From: Sorex araneus
Taxonomy: Eukaryota > Chordata > Mammalia > Eulipotyphla > Soricidae
Length of the DNA: 64,000 nucleotides
Direction of reading: 5' to 3'
NCBI RefSeq assembly: GCF_027595985.1
Contig: NC_073305.1
Span: forward strand, 32,760,939 to 32,824,938
Shown: positions 1 through 63,199 of the stretch, one piece after another
Layout of the letters: the number at the start of each line of letters is the position of its first letter
Numbering within the stretch: the first letter of the stretch is position 1
Notes under the pieces: model-generated
Databases searched by the model: none
The model's input: only the letters and a program-made list of their open reading frames with translations
What the model was told of the DNA's origin: nothing
Position numbers and translations under genes: made by a program

Positions 1-409
1 CCAGCCCCCCTTTCATATTATTTTAATGAGGGCTGAGCAATGATTTTTAGTTTAGTTTAGTGGAAAAATCCTCCAGAAATTAAATCCTACTTGTAATTTC
101 TAATTTTGCTCTCTCTTTTTTGGAGGCATTAAATATCTCTTGGCAACAATGCTTCCTTCTCACCTATCACTTTTTGGAACAGTTTCTCCAAGGTATTGGA
201 CTGTCCTCTGGTCTGCTGTGTCCCTCTGTCCCTCCCCATCCCTGCCTCTTGAATTTGGAAACAGTTCCAAGTGGTGTGCTCCTTAAGGGTGAATCTCACC
301 CTTACGTTACTTTTGACATTTTGGAGAGTCACAAGTTGCTGTTGTAGGGAGAAGTCTTATGCTCCTTCCTTCTAGAGACCAGTACCTAGTATCATTCCTC
401 CCTCCTCTA

Positions 410-485
410 AGTTGCAACAATCAACAGTATTTCCAGACATTTCTAATTATCTCCTAGGGAGCAAAATTATCACTGGTTGACTAGA
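410..485 (-). repeat. MER5-like hAT DNA transposon fragment
   Basis: The stretch with TTTCCAGACATTTCTAATTA followed by GGGAGCAAAATTATCACTGG resembles the end of the ancient mammalian MER5/Charlie non-autonomous hAT family as I remember it. Heavily diverged; orientation and family are tentative. Confidence 0.4.
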
Positions 486-946
486 TGAATACTGTGGGGA
501 AGACTATGGTGGGTCAGGACAGTGGAGTCCTCTAAAACTCAAAGTAGGGGACTCTTGACTGTCCAGGTCCCTCAAAAATTACAAGGGAGATGAAGCAACT
601 CACCACTTGTACTGTGTTAATGACTCCCTGTTCTATTACTGGGGCTACAGTTGGCTGTTGAATCACCAACTCCCTAAGGCAAGTATTAATTTTCCTAGAA
701 TATAGTCTAACCACAAAATGGAAGACAGCTACACTTTCATCTGCCCTATAATTTGCAAGAGGCTACACCTCTGAGAATGATGTTAGTTTTACACATCATT
801 ATTATACACAGCAGACTTAATCTACCTGCCTTATTTCTAAATGTATCATTTTTGGATCATCCCTGAGAAATATTCCTTTTTACTCTTTTAGCTATTCATA
901 CAGGTGATTAAAGATCTGAAGTTATTACTTGGACATTTAATCCTGT

Positions 947-1005
947 AGTGTGTGTGTGTATGTCTGTGTATGTGTATATATGTATGTATGTATGAGATAT
1001 ATATT
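947..1005. repeat. TG/TATG microsatellite
   Basis: Alternating TG, TATG and TA units with interruptions, about 60 bp. Confidence 0.85.
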
Positions 1006-1059
1006 TCTTGCTATACATATGTACAGATATTTTGGGTTAACCAATACATAGCTCTCAAA

Positions 1060-1235
1060 ATATTATTTTGGAGGAAGGTTTCCCAAGTAGTACTCATGGG
1101 GGCATGGGGCCACTCCCTGTGATACTCTGCTAACCAGACTTAGTGCTAGGGCTGTTGAAGTGGTGCTGGGGATCAAACACCCACCTTTGCCCATGTATGA
1201 TGTTCCTATGATGCCTGAGCTGTCTCTCTGGCCCT
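1060..1235 (-). repeat. Decayed SOR-like SINE
   Basis: Antisense copy recognised by the order: GGTGCTGGGGATCAAAC, a cysteine/tRNA-like box remnant, then CTGTCTCTCTGGCC at its head. Strongly diverged, no clear target duplication. Confidence 0.5.
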
Positions 1236-1279
1236 CAAACAATTTAATTATAGCCAGTAGTTACAATTTTTTTCTGTAT

Positions 1280-1365
1280 TATTTTGGGGGGCAATATCGG
1301 GGATCAAACCCAGGACCAATACATGCAAGGTATATATTCTACCACTCAGCCACACCCGCGGCCCT
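1280..1365 (-). repeat. Truncated decayed SINE
   Basis: Short antisense fragment containing GGGGATCAAACCCAGGACC and ATGCAAGGTAT, the B-box and promoter-proximal part of the SINE family. Confidence 0.45.
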
Positions 1366-1597
1366 TTCTGGATTATTTTATTCTTTAGCATTATGATGTA
1401 TCACTAGTCATATTTAAATATTTTAGGCTTGAATTGTTTGATATCAGTGACACCACCTCTCCATTCTTATTGTTTTCACTTGTCTGGTATAGGAATCACT
1501 TTTGGGTGTATTGGGTGTGTGCAATGTTGGTATTTTGTTTTTGTTGCGTAACCAACCACAACCAATATGTAGTTGTTTAAACAAGAACCGTTTGTTT

Positions 1598-1722
1598 TAT
1601 TATTTGGAGTGGGGATGTTTGGGTCATACCTGAAGGTGCTTGGAGAAACCAACTGTGCGGTACTAGAGTTGGCTGCATGCAATACAAGTGCCTTACCCCG
1701 TATACTACCTCTTTACACCTGA
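1598..1722 (-). repeat. Decayed SOR-like SINE
   Basis: Antisense remnant beginning TTGGGTCATACCTGAAGGTGC and ending near a degraded ACTACCTC head; CATGCAATACAAGTGCCTTAC matches the promoter region. Confidence 0.5.
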
Positions 1723-2214
1723 GTCATTATGATTCTGTTGGTTGGCTAGGCATTTGTGGTTTAGACTGGGGCATATGATCCTTGATGAATTTATTCAGGT
1801 GTTAGACATTAATTGGGGGCTTAACAATTAGTTGGCTATTGGCTAGGACTAGGGCAATGACTGGACAACATGTCTTTTGTGAGTTTCCAGTGCAGCAAGA
1901 GGTGACAAGCCCTGATAAGTGAAGTGTCTGTTTGTCTCAGAGTTGCTAATTTGCCATTGACCAAAACAATTTATATCAAAAAATCAGACTAAAGGGGTGA
2001 ACAAAATAGACTCCAGCATTTGATGGGAAGATCTACATATTGAAAAGTAATAGATGGAGGGGAATAATCTGTATAATTTATTACATTTAGGTTTTCCTTT
2101 GTGAGTTAATCTACAATATTTTTCCTGGGCTTGGGAACTCAAGGTAGCACTGCTGCAAAGCAGGTGCTTTGTGCCACAGCCATTTTGGGTCCCTAAAATC
2201 ACACCTTATTTTCT

Positions 2215-2342
2215 ATTTTCTGGCCACACCCAATTGCTCAGGGCTTGCTTCTGTCTTTGTGCTCAGGGATAACTCCTGGCAGACTTTGGGAGATCAGATG
2301 TGGTGCTGGGGATCAAACATGGGTCAGCTGTGTGCAAAGGAA
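2215..2342 (-). repeat. SOR-like SINE, old copy
   Basis: Antisense copy with TGGCCACACCCAATTGCTCAGG, GATAACTCCTGGCAG, GGTGCTGGGGATCAAAC and GTGTGCAAAGG in the family order; the head beyond the B box is lost. Confidence 0.6.
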
Positions 2343-2979
2343 AAACCAAAACCAAAACCCAAAACCTAAAGCCCATTGTACTAGAGCTTTCATCTCTGAA
2401 AAGGCATTTCACAGGTTTGTTCAGGCCAAGAACAAACCCAATTACATATGCTGTCATGTCTGTCCCTTAAGTTTCCTTTCAGAGAGCAGTGACTATTTTT
2501 TTACTAGGTGGGTGGGGAAGGTGGCACACTCGGCAGTATACAGGGGCTCTTGGGAATCATTTGGTTTCGAGGATGACTGACTCTGGGCCTCCTGCATGGA
2601 CAGTATGTGCTCCATCCCCTAAAAAAAACCCAAACAAACTATTGAAGAGATAGTACCCATTTTTCTACAGAGCAGTCCCCTTACTGAATTTGCTTGGTTA
2701 TTTCTCCCTATATCATTTAATTTCCTTCCTTAGCTCCCATATTTCTTACAAATTGTGTGAGATGCAAAAATTTGACCCATTTATTGCCAGTGGGTATTTG
2801 GAGAGCCACAAAGTGAGAAATTCAGGAGCTGAGGCTATGCTACTACCACCTTCCTGCTATGCTCACTGGTGTGGTGCATACTGAGGTCAGGACTCACAAA
2901 AGCCTGCTGGCGTTCTGTGATTGTGTAGACAGTAAATCCTGCTCTCCACCCAGTACGGGCTTGCTGTTTAATTTCCGGG

Positions 2980-3068
2980 GAGAGGGAGGGAAGGAGTGGG
3001 AGAGAAAGAGAGAGGAAAAGAGAGAGAGTGAAAGAGAGAGAGAGGAAAGAGGAGAAAGAGAAAAAGGA
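2980..3068. repeat. GA-rich low-complexity tract
   Basis: Purine-only tract on the + strand of irregular GA, GGGA and GAAA units. Apparent reading frames across it are repeat artefacts. Confidence 0.85.
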
Positions 3069-4312
3069 GTGCCTCAAAGCAGTTACACACTTTAAATTGG
3101 CATGCAGGCCACTCCCAGGAATAGAATGCATCCCATAAACTTAGAGACAAAGAAGACACACCCCGAGCAGTGGACTGTGGGAGACTTCCAAGACGAAATG
3201 TGTGTCCTATAGAAAGGGAAACAGAGAAGTTGTGGGCGGCTCCCAAGCAGGACACTGCAATGCTTCCCTCTATCCTGGGAGGGAAGCTGGTCTTAAAGGT
3301 TCTTTTCAAGTTGGTTCTGCCTTCGGTCCATTGCTAGAATGTTGTTAAAGAAGGGTCGCTGGATCTCCCCTTAATGTGTCTTTAATGGGCTTACGCCCAT
3401 TGATTTTTAATTTTTCTTTTAAAAATTCAGCTGAAATTCATTACTAAGGAAACCACTTGCTTGCCAGCTTCAGACTCAAGTAAAACTTTTCTCTTTGTGT
3501 TTATTTTTTAATTTTCATTTTTCAGCTGGGACATATTGCAAAAGATAATGCATATTTCATACCTCATCCCATCAAGATATTGGACAGACTGATTTTACCA
3601 TGTCACTCATGCTCAAGTGCCATTTATAGCTTCACTTGCAGTTGCTTCAACAATGTTCTTTAACTTGAATTCCCAATCTGAACGATCCGATGTCTGCTTA
3701 CTCTTCCAAGTTTAATTTCACGGCTGTACTTGTTCTGTATCACTGTTTTAACTCCCTGCGCGTGAGATATACTTCACTTTGAGCGCCAGGCACCTGCTAC
3801 TCATGTTCGAGAGGTTTCCCCTTGCCACTTTTCTATGTAATTCTCTCATTTAGCAGGTAACATTTTAAGTTCACTTTTGTAGAAAAGAAACTTATCTGAG
3901 TAGGTTTTTTCCCCAACCGTTTATAATTAACCGACATCCCAAGCAGCCAAGTTTTTATTTTCTTCTTCACCATCCTACTTTTCCTGTGCACCTTGGTATG
4001 CCTTTCTTACCTGGCTGTAAGCTGCACAAAGACAGGGACAGTGCCTGAAGCTGTCACTGGGCACCAGTAACGGAACACCGCAGTGAGTTGCAAAAAGCCA
4101 TAGTAATACTCCGGCAGCAGGGTCTTGCCAGATGTCCGCAAACCCTTGCTGGGGACGGAAAAAATACTCCACAAACAAGCCGTTCGAATGGGGGAAATAG
4201 TTACTTTTATCGGAGAGCAACTGGTTCACACGCCAGGATGCTGACGGAGAAGCAGTCAAGCAGCCTGGGCTGGTCCGACCGCCCCAAGGTGAGTAGCTCG
4301 GCGCCCCGCCCT

Positions 4313-4322
4313 GTCACGTGAC
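4313..4322. promoter_or_regulatory. PDCD6IP: CLEAR-type E-box palindrome GTCACGTGAC
   Basis: Perfect ten-base palindrome about 237 nt upstream of the start codon. It equals the published CLEAR consensus bound by TFEB/TFE3/MITF and is also a good USF1/2 site. Which factor uses it cannot be decided from sequence. Confidence 0.7.
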
Positions 4323-4370
4323 GGCGGGCTGCGCGTGCGCCGGCCGGCCGGCGCGCCTGCGCGGAAGCTC

Positions 4371-4380
4371 CCGGAAGTGA
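4371..4380 (+). promoter_or_regulatory. PDCD6IP: ETS/GABPA-type site CCGGAAGTGA
   Basis: Exact match to the ETS core with its preferred flanks, a common element near start sites of CpG-island promoters. A weaker GCGGAAGC lies ten bases upstream. Confidence 0.6.
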
Positions 4381-4558
4381 CCGATCAGCGAGCGCAGGGA
4401 AGAGTCCACGTCCGTCAGCCCGTCGGTCCGCCGGTCCGCGGGTTAGTCAGCGCGCTCCCCCTCCCCCCCGCACTCCCCCGGCCCCGGCGCGTCCGGGCCC
4501 TCGTCGCCATCCCGCCGTCTCCTCGGGCCCGCTGCGGGGGCCGCCTGAGGCGCTCGCC

Positions 4559-56179
<51,621 letters not shown>

Positions 56180-56647
56180 TATGTCAGCTCAGAAGTTCAT
56201 CAGGTTCAGTTCAAAGGGAAAGAAATACCAAGCCGGCAATAAGTGTACTAAACTCTACTTTCTGGTTAAATAATGTACTCTGCTGTACTGGATACATTGT
56301 ATAATTTCTGTCTGCGGTTAAAAGCTGAAGTCTGTTTCCCGGTTCTACATTTGACTGCACATGTGAGACTTACTGCTGTTGCAGTATAAACTCTAGGTAT
56401 ATAGGATTTGAAATAAATTGCATTACAGTTCATAAAAGTTGAAAACAAATTAAACCCATAAGTGAAAAAGTTGGAACACTTATACTTATGACTACATAAG
56501 ATGTGATTGGGACATCAGATACTTTTAATGACGGTTTAAGTACTGATACTCAAGAAAGCTAAGATTTTTTTCTGTTTTGGTTTATTAATTTGGTTTAATT
56601 TCTATTATGCAATTTTGCTTAAAGCATTGTAAATCTTATAATTTAAA

Positions 56648-56653
56648 AATAAA
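56648..56653 (+). terminator. PDCD6IP: Candidate proximal poly(A) signal
   Basis: AATAAA about 470 nt after the stop, followed by a TTATGTTTTGTCATTG-type T/G-rich stretch. Confidence 0.5.
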
Positions 56654-59469
56654 TTACTTAAGAACAGTTATCATTGTTATGTTTTGTCATTGATTCTCAT
56701 TACTGTCTAATTTCGTTCTGATATTAATCTCATTTTATATGTACATAAGTTAAATGGTTACTGTGTTTAAGTGCATGTTTAGTGCAAGTTAATAGTCAGG
56801 CTCAAGTAAATTTTATAGGAAAGCCAAAAGAATGGTAACATAATTTATCTTTCATTGGCTGATTAGTGAATTAATTTTGAACATTTATTTTGAAAAATCC
56901 AGTAATGTGGAAGAAACACAATTGCTACCAAAGAGTCTTCAAATAAATCTACAAATAAATATGTATATGTAATGTTTTATTATTAGCGTCCTCAAGAAAT
57001 TAGTACAAATTCTGGTAATTTTTTTTCATTATCTGGTTGAAATACATGTCATTGACAATATTGTCTCATGTAATAATACTTAAAAAAAAACTGTACTCCA
57101 TTTCTTTTTTCCATCTTACTGTCTTCGTAACATTTAATGCACAGTGTACATGAGTAGAGCTAAGCCCTTTTGTATTTATGTTCCTAAAAAATTGGATTTA
57201 TAATTCAGGGACCACACAAAATAGTTATTTGGAGCATATGCTGGTTCTGAATTAGGTTGTGTATTCGATATTAATCTTTGTTGTTTAGAATAACTAATCA
57301 TTGTGTAAATGAGTAAAAGTAATGAGAACATGTATCATGGAGTGAGAAAATGGGAATATTACAGTGAGGTCTGTTCTGTGTGAGTTTTGTTTCTGAAACA
57401 TCAAACATGAGCAGATGACTAGTGAGTGTTTTCTAAAGTTAATTCTTCTTTTACATTATTGTTTCTCTTAAATAATGCTGTTTCTTGGTTAACTGTTAGC
57501 TCATTGACAGTTTGGGTTAGTATTTTAAATGTTGGACTGAAAGTGTGATTGTAAAAAGGGAGTAGATTGATTTAAAAATATGTATGATTTTTAAAGAAAT
57601 CTTAGTTTGATGTATGTAGAAGACATGAAAGGCATGTTACTTTAATATAAATGACCATTTACATGGAAATTCACTTGAAGTCTAATAATCAAAATCTTCA
57701 CAAAAGGTTTTATAGAGAAAGCTAAGTTGTTGAATGTTGAATCATCAAAGTGTGATATGGGCTTGTTTGACTCTTATGTACATGATATTTAAGTTTTCCA
57801 TTCACATTACACATGATACCATATACTAGCATAAGATACTCAGGCATATTCCAGAATTGCTAGTTTATAATTCTTACCAACAAAGAAAAAAACAGACAAA
57901 AAATTGGCCTGAATATTCTCTTGGGGAAATATGACACTAAAGAAAAGAGTACGTGCATCTGAGGGCCACAAGAAAAGTGATAAGGTCGTTTAGCCCTTTC
58001 CCCTGCTAAGCCAGGTCTGCTGTCAGAGCTACAGGAAGATTGCTCAGAAGTGCCAGGAAGGAAGCCCATGGTTTCTTCTGGCAGCCTCTTTCAGCATGCC
58101 TGATGTAAGCTCTATTAGCAAAATCTTTTTCATGCAGCAGCCAAGACCCATTACCTCTTGTTAGTTCACTTGTCCTTTAGCTAGATGATTATGTACGCTT
58201 TCTTTTGGTCAGCTGTGTCCACAGATGACCATCTGCCTTCTAACTGTTGATACAGATAAACTTTTTCTGCTGGATCTGTCTTTATAGGCATATTTACTTT
58301 TATTAAGGTGTCTCATGTGGAAAAGTTTTTCAAGTCTATTTTGCCTTCTAAAAGACAAGGACGCCTTTCTGGTAACATTTTGTTATCAAACACAAATTCT
58401 TTGCTTCCTGTATTCTACAAAATAACCTAGAAAGTAATGTATAATGCTGTTTATTTAGAGGTAGTCTTCAGTTCAAGTTTGTTTTACCTATGGTTATGTT
58501 AGACTTTTGGTTATATTCCTAAATTAAGGGAAAGGAAGCATTCACAGACCATTTATACTGGGCTTTGGAATGCTATTTTAAAATGAGTTCAACTTAACGT
58601 AAGGGAGTTCTGCAGAGAATCTATTCAGAAGTGAGGAAAAACCTAACTTATTTTTTTTTCCTAATTGGAGACAAATTATCTGGCTTTTGAAGCTGGGAAA
58701 GTATTGGATTACCAGGCCTTGGTCTTTATCTCAGTTAAGAGAAATTGGTATTGCTGCAAATCAGCCAATCTTTGTGAGATTCCTGTACCAATACTTCCAA
58801 CTTCTTTGCAGTTTGTAATTTTCACCTCCGTAAGTCTAAGTAGGTACAGAGAATAACAAGATTTTACCTTATGTCCCTGTTCTATCCCAGTCAGCAGCCT
58901 TTTTAGTCCAAATTAAAAAAAAAAGTATTTCATTAGAACTTTATAGTTTGCAAAAGTGCTTTATACACATTTTCTAATTTCATAACATGAAAATGCAATT
59001 GGATTTCAGCTTGCTACTGACAAAACCCTTTTTTAAAAATTACATCTTGAAGAATCTTGCAACAACTTAGTGATATCACATTTTTAAAAACACTCCAGTA
59101 ATTATTAGTTGATTTACTGTAAAGAACACAAAATAGGAACACAGAATAGGAACAAAACTAAACACCCCAGAACTATAGTGTTATAATTGCTAGTTTAAAA
59201 ATAGATTTTAGAACTAAATGATTGATTATAAGATTTACATGGGAGAGCAATGAAGGAAAAATTATATTTTTAAAGAAAAAGAGAATATTCAGGCTTTATT
59301 TCTGGTATGAAGTTTATATTTTTTAAAAATTCCTATATTATCACACCAGAGATTTTAGATTCTTTTCTGGTTACAAACATTGCTGGTAGTTGGATTATAT
59401 TTTTATTGTATTCATTTCTCTTAGGGGGAAAATTGTAAAGAAAAAGGTTCCAGATGAATGTATCCTAGA

Positions 59470-59475
59470 AATAAA
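59470..59475 (+). terminator. PDCD6IP: Candidate distal poly(A) signal
   Basis: AATAAA followed by T-rich sequence (GAATTTTTATTTTAAGTG), near the end of the repeat-free interval. Confidence 0.4.
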
Positions 59476-59499
59476 AGTTGAAAGATTCTTACTTACTTG

Positions 59500-60600
59500 G
59501 AGTATGAATTTTTATTTTAAGTGTTTATCCTTCAGCTTTATAGTTTCTGTAGTGTCTGACAAATGGTAAGCTGGGAAATAAGTATCCACTTGGACATGAT
59601 GCATTAGACTATAAGGAAGGCAGTGTTTATTAATGTCAAGTCAGTCACATCAGTGATTTTCATTATAACTTGCCTTTCTTTTCCCCCAGAAGAACTCAAT
59701 TTCTTCACTTGAAGACATTGACAAGAAATTGTCAGTTCTTTGATTATTCTTTGAAATGTTTGGCAAAATACTGTTATTCATTTGGTTGGGGTGGGGGCAG
59801 TGGAGATGGTGAAATATATTCATCTTGACTTTTTCCCCTTAGTTCTCCTATATTTTGGGGATCAGGTAAAGCTGTTTTAATATGTAGCTCAGAATACTAT
59901 CAGAAAGTTGGTTGTCTTTGTAAGTCTTTCAGATTTCTGAAGCTGCAAGTGCTAGCTCCTGGAATGTATTCAAACTAATATAAGTATAAATTTGGTACAG
60001 TTAAATCTTTATTTTTCACTAATCTGAGATCTGGGTTGGAGAGTACAGAGTTCATGCTGAGAGACTTGGGAAGCTGTAGGTCTGGGGTGGGAGAAAGAGT
60101 GGATCTTAGACCTTCCTGGAACTTGGGATTCTACTGCAGCCGTCAGAAAAGTGACTTCATTTATTTGGGCTGCTTTAGCATCTGGCAGGGTAGAATCGGC
60201 TCAGGATGTATGTGCCTGGGAGTGGGCTTGAACCTGCCTAGGTTCTGCACACCAGAGAACTACGGGCCAGTCAGGGCTTCTGCCTTCTTGCTAGTGTTAG
60301 GTTAGTAGGGTATGCCAGAATTGTCCACTTTGATTGCTGTCAGGTTTTTGAGTCTCGATTGTTGAGTGAGCAACAAGTGATGCAGGTAAATAAGTTGTCT
60401 ATTATTTTTATTCCAAAAATTCCTGTATTTTAATTGAGGAAACACACCTTTTGAATCCATTGTGATCATGCCAGTTACTTCTTTGTTCTGACATGAAGTG
60501 ACCTATTTCTCTTTTTAACCTGGTAATTTGTTATTAATATTTTACCACATTTTTTGCACCAGCAGATTTTCTAATTCTACTGTAAACCTAGTGATCTGAT
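59500..60600. other. Downstream flank without recognisable elements
   Basis: Unique AT-rich sequence with a somewhat GC-richer part at 60030-60300. No coding signal and no repeat that I can name. Confidence 0.6.
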
Positions 60601-60607
60601 TTGTTGC

Positions 60608-60788
60608 GTTTTTTTTTTTTTTTTCTTTTTGGGTCATACCTGGCAATGCACAGGGGTTACTCCTGGCTCATGCACTCAGGAATTACTCCTGGCGGTGCTC
60701 GGGGGACCATATGGAATGCTGGGAATCAAACCCGGGTAGGCTGCGTGCAAGGCAGACACCCTACCTACTGTGCTGTCACTCCAGCCCC
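60608..60788 (-). mobile_element. SOR-like SINE type A
   Basis: Antisense to the gene: T run, GGGTCATACCTGGCAATGC, AGGAATTACTCCTGGCGG, GAATCAAACCCGGGTAGG, TGTCACTCCAGCCCC. Confidence 0.9.
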
Positions 60789-61029
60789 TAATTTGTTGGA
60801 TTTTGGAAGGTGGTAGTTGGAAAGTTTCACTTAAATACTTAAAATTATGTGACCTTCTGACATTTTGTCTGATGTAAATATTTTGTCCTGTCATTGCTTG
60901 GATTATTTTTTTTTTGTTGTTGTTGTTATTTAGAGCAGTAGTCACTGCCTGTAATTTTTGAAAGCATTAATATTTTTATTTTCCTCTAATTCTCAGCCGA
61001 GTTTTAAAATTGTTTACTCACAATTTTTA

Positions 61030-61155
61030 AAATCTTCATGAATTGTGCTTATTTGCCGTACTGTTAATGATAATTTTACATATGTATAATTCCAATATCA
61101 CTTCCCCCAACCATTATTAGTGTACCCACCTCCAAGTTCCCCACAATTTTTTTTT
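61030..61155 (-). repeat. L1-like 3'-end fragment, decayed
   Basis: TTCCAATATCACTTCCCCC, ACCATTATTAGTGTACCCACC resemble the family's CACCAATCCCACCACC segment. Confidence 0.4.
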
Positions 61156-61179
61156 TTAAATAGGGTTTTGTTCTAATCT

Positions 61180-61352
61180 TGTTATTGTTTTATTTTGGGT
61201 CACACCTGCGATGCTCTGGCATTACTCCTGGCTTTGAGCATAGGAATTACTCCTGGTGATACTTAAGAAACCATAGGAGGTGCAGGGGATTGAACCCATG
61301 TAGGCTGCATGCTAGGCGGATACCCTACCTGCTGTGCTATCACTGTGGCCCT
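61180..61352 (-). repeat. SOR-like SINE type A
   Basis: Antisense: TTTTGGGTCACACCTGCGATG, AGGAATTACTCCTGGTGAT, GGGGATTGAACCCATGTAGG, GCTATCACTGTGGCCC. Confidence 0.8.
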
Positions 61353-61772
61353 TTAACATTAGGCCTTTTAAAATCGGAATTGTTGATCCTTGCTTTCAGT
61401 TTTTTAAATTCAGTTTTATTTTAGTGAATTAATGATTTATTACAGCTGAGCCTCCTTTTTCCTTCTTTGGGTGTCTTTCGAGCCTCCAGCAGGCGTAATG
61501 TTCCTGTCTCTTACATCAAATCCCTGGTGTCTCCAGCTCGGTGGGCTCCTCTGGTACATTTAGCATTGGTGAATCCAGAAGGGAGACCCCCTCTGGGACC
61601 AATGCCTTCTATTGGAACCTGAAAGGGGAGGAAGAACCCCTCAACCGTCCCTACCCACTGTTAGAGCCAGCACAGTTAAGTTTCTTAAAAGGATTAAACA
61701 TCTGGAATAAGAAATGTGAACATGGTATGCATTTCTAAAGGCAAAAATGTGTGACAAAAAGTGTTGACCCAG

Positions 61773-61952
61773 GGGCTGGAGCAATAGCACAGCGGGTAGG
61801 GCGTTTGCCTTGCACGTGGCCGACCCGGGTTCAAATCCCAGCATCCCATATGGTCCCCTGAGCACCGCCAGGGGTAATTCCTGAGTGCATGAGCCAGGAA
61901 TGACCCCTGTGCATTGCCGGGTGTGACCCAAAAAGCAAAAAAAATAAAAAAA
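61773..61952 (+). mobile_element. SOR-like SINE type A, sense, complete, with target duplication
   Basis: GGGCTGGAGCAATAGCACAG (A box), GACCCGGGTTCAAATCCC (B box), CATATGGTCCCCTGAGCACC, GGTGTGACCCAAAAAGC and an A-rich tail. Ten-base duplication GTTGACCCAG at 61763-61772 and 61953-61962. Best reference copy of type A in the window. Confidence 0.95.
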
Positions 61953-62154
61953 GTTGACCCAGTTCCCACTGTTGGAGCTGTCTGCTACCAGTGTACACAG
62001 GATTCAGGAGGTGTTCCGGCTTACCAATTTTTAACAGCACATGGATTGCGATCTGTGGAAGGATTAGTAAATTGTGACAGTTGGATCTAAAAGCAAACTT
62101 TTTTCCTTTCCTGGAGACTGAAGATGGCAATTTTTGGGGATGGGGTGCTGAAAT

Positions 62155-62276
62155 TTGGAAGGGCACACCCAGCAGTACACAGGGTTTACTCCTGGTGGTG
62201 CTTAGGGGACTGTATGCAGTGGCGGGGGTCGACTGTGAGTGAAACAAGTGCCCGAGCTCCTTTACTACCTTTCCAG
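62155..62276 (-). repeat. Old SINE, truncated
   Basis: Antisense: GGGCACACCCAGCAGTAC, TTTACTCCTGGTGGTGC, CTTTACTACCTTTCC. Confidence 0.6.
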
Positions 62277-62599
62277 GACACAAAGATGGCATTTTTAGCT
62301 GTAAACTTAATTTCAATTCAAGTATACTTGATATTATTAACACTAATACCATGTGTTGATTGATCAGTAGTTTCTAATTCTGCTATGCCATAATTCCCAA
62401 GAGCATGTTTCATAGGTTTTAGATTTACACTTCAGGCTGACGAATATTCTTTCAACAAGGAAAGTTTAAACATTAAATCAATCATTGTAGTTAGGAGAGA
62501 ACAGCACCACCGCATTTTATTTTGACATTATGGTAAGCAGAATGATAGCTTTCCCTGTTCGTCTATGACCTGTTTTCTGTGACTTTATGTCAGGCTGTG

Positions 62600-63180
62600 T
62601 AGCAAAAGAGAATTAAGTTTGCAAATCAGCTGACCTTAAAGTAGTTTATTTGAAGTGGGAGAAAGAGCCAGAAGAGACTGCAGTGTCTGCTAGTTGGCTC
62701 TGACTATGGAGGGATGAGGTCATGAGCCAAAGAAGGGCGGCTGCTCAAACTCAATACGCAGAGGTAGGTAAAAGGCAAGTTTTCTTCACAAAGCAGTTTC
62801 TCAAACTGAGTAATACTGTTCCCCAACTAGTCCAGACAGCCCAAGGAAGATGGTAGCCTTGGGTACAATTGGGGTCAGGTTCTTTGGTTAAAAGAGGATT
62901 TCCAGGAGGCTGCTTGAGTGATTTTTCTGAGAAGGGGGTGGTATGTTGAGCCTGTCTAGTCTTCAGAAGGAACACAGTCCTGTCGACACCTTGATGTTAG
63001 GACACACCCCCCATCCCCACTTCTTAATTTTCATGGTGCTGAATACCCTGCTCAAGTCACAAAAGGCATGTGCCCCAACTCTGGGCCACATCAGTGAGAC
63101 CCAGCTGATCTCCAGAAGTGTCAGGTGATCTGGTGTTTGAAGTCACTGGGACAGCTTATGGCAACAATAGCAAAGGACTT
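62600..63180. repeat. Ancient mammalian repeat (L1M 3'-type), interrupted
   Basis: AAATCAGCTGACCTTAAAGTAG, GAGGTCATGAGCCAAAGAAGG, CAGAAGGAACACAGTCCTGTC, GACACCTTGATGTTAGGAC and CATCAGTGAGACCCAGCTG follow the order of a well-known old L1-associated repeat. The piece 62775-62950 does not fit and may be an insertion. Confidence 0.5.
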
Positions 63181-63199
63181 ACAGAATTCGCCTTATTAA

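Larger units (their letters stand above)
1..4270. other. Upstream intergenic region
   Basis: AT-rich, non-coding DNA upstream of the PDCD6IP promoter. It holds decayed SINEs, a MER5-like fragment and simple repeats, each listed separately. From about 2350 to 4270, apart from a GA-rich tract, I see no recognisable repeat and no reading frame with coding character. In human the upstream neighbour is CLASP2, transcribed in the opposite direction, but no CLASP2 exon is visible here. The stretch next to the promoter (about 3400-4270) could contain regulatory DNA; that is inference from position only. Confidence 0.7.
56180..59490 (+). other. PDCD6IP: Probable long 3' UTR of PDCD6IP
   Basis: About 3.3 kb of AT-rich sequence after the stop with no SINE, L1-like element or microsatellite, whereas the rest of the window has one every 0.5-1 kb. 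Candidate poly(A) signals (AATAAA) lie at 56412, 56648, 56942, 56954 and 59470. The first good candidate for a short UTR is 56648, followed by T/G-rich sequence; 59470 could end a long form. The true end cannot be fixed from sequence alone. Confidence 0.6.

Noticed and set aside
4088-4321. A short open frame upstream of the promoter as a possible coding gene
   Set aside because: No recognisable protein similarity and no Kozak-supported continuation. Kept only as a low-interest splice-donor observation.
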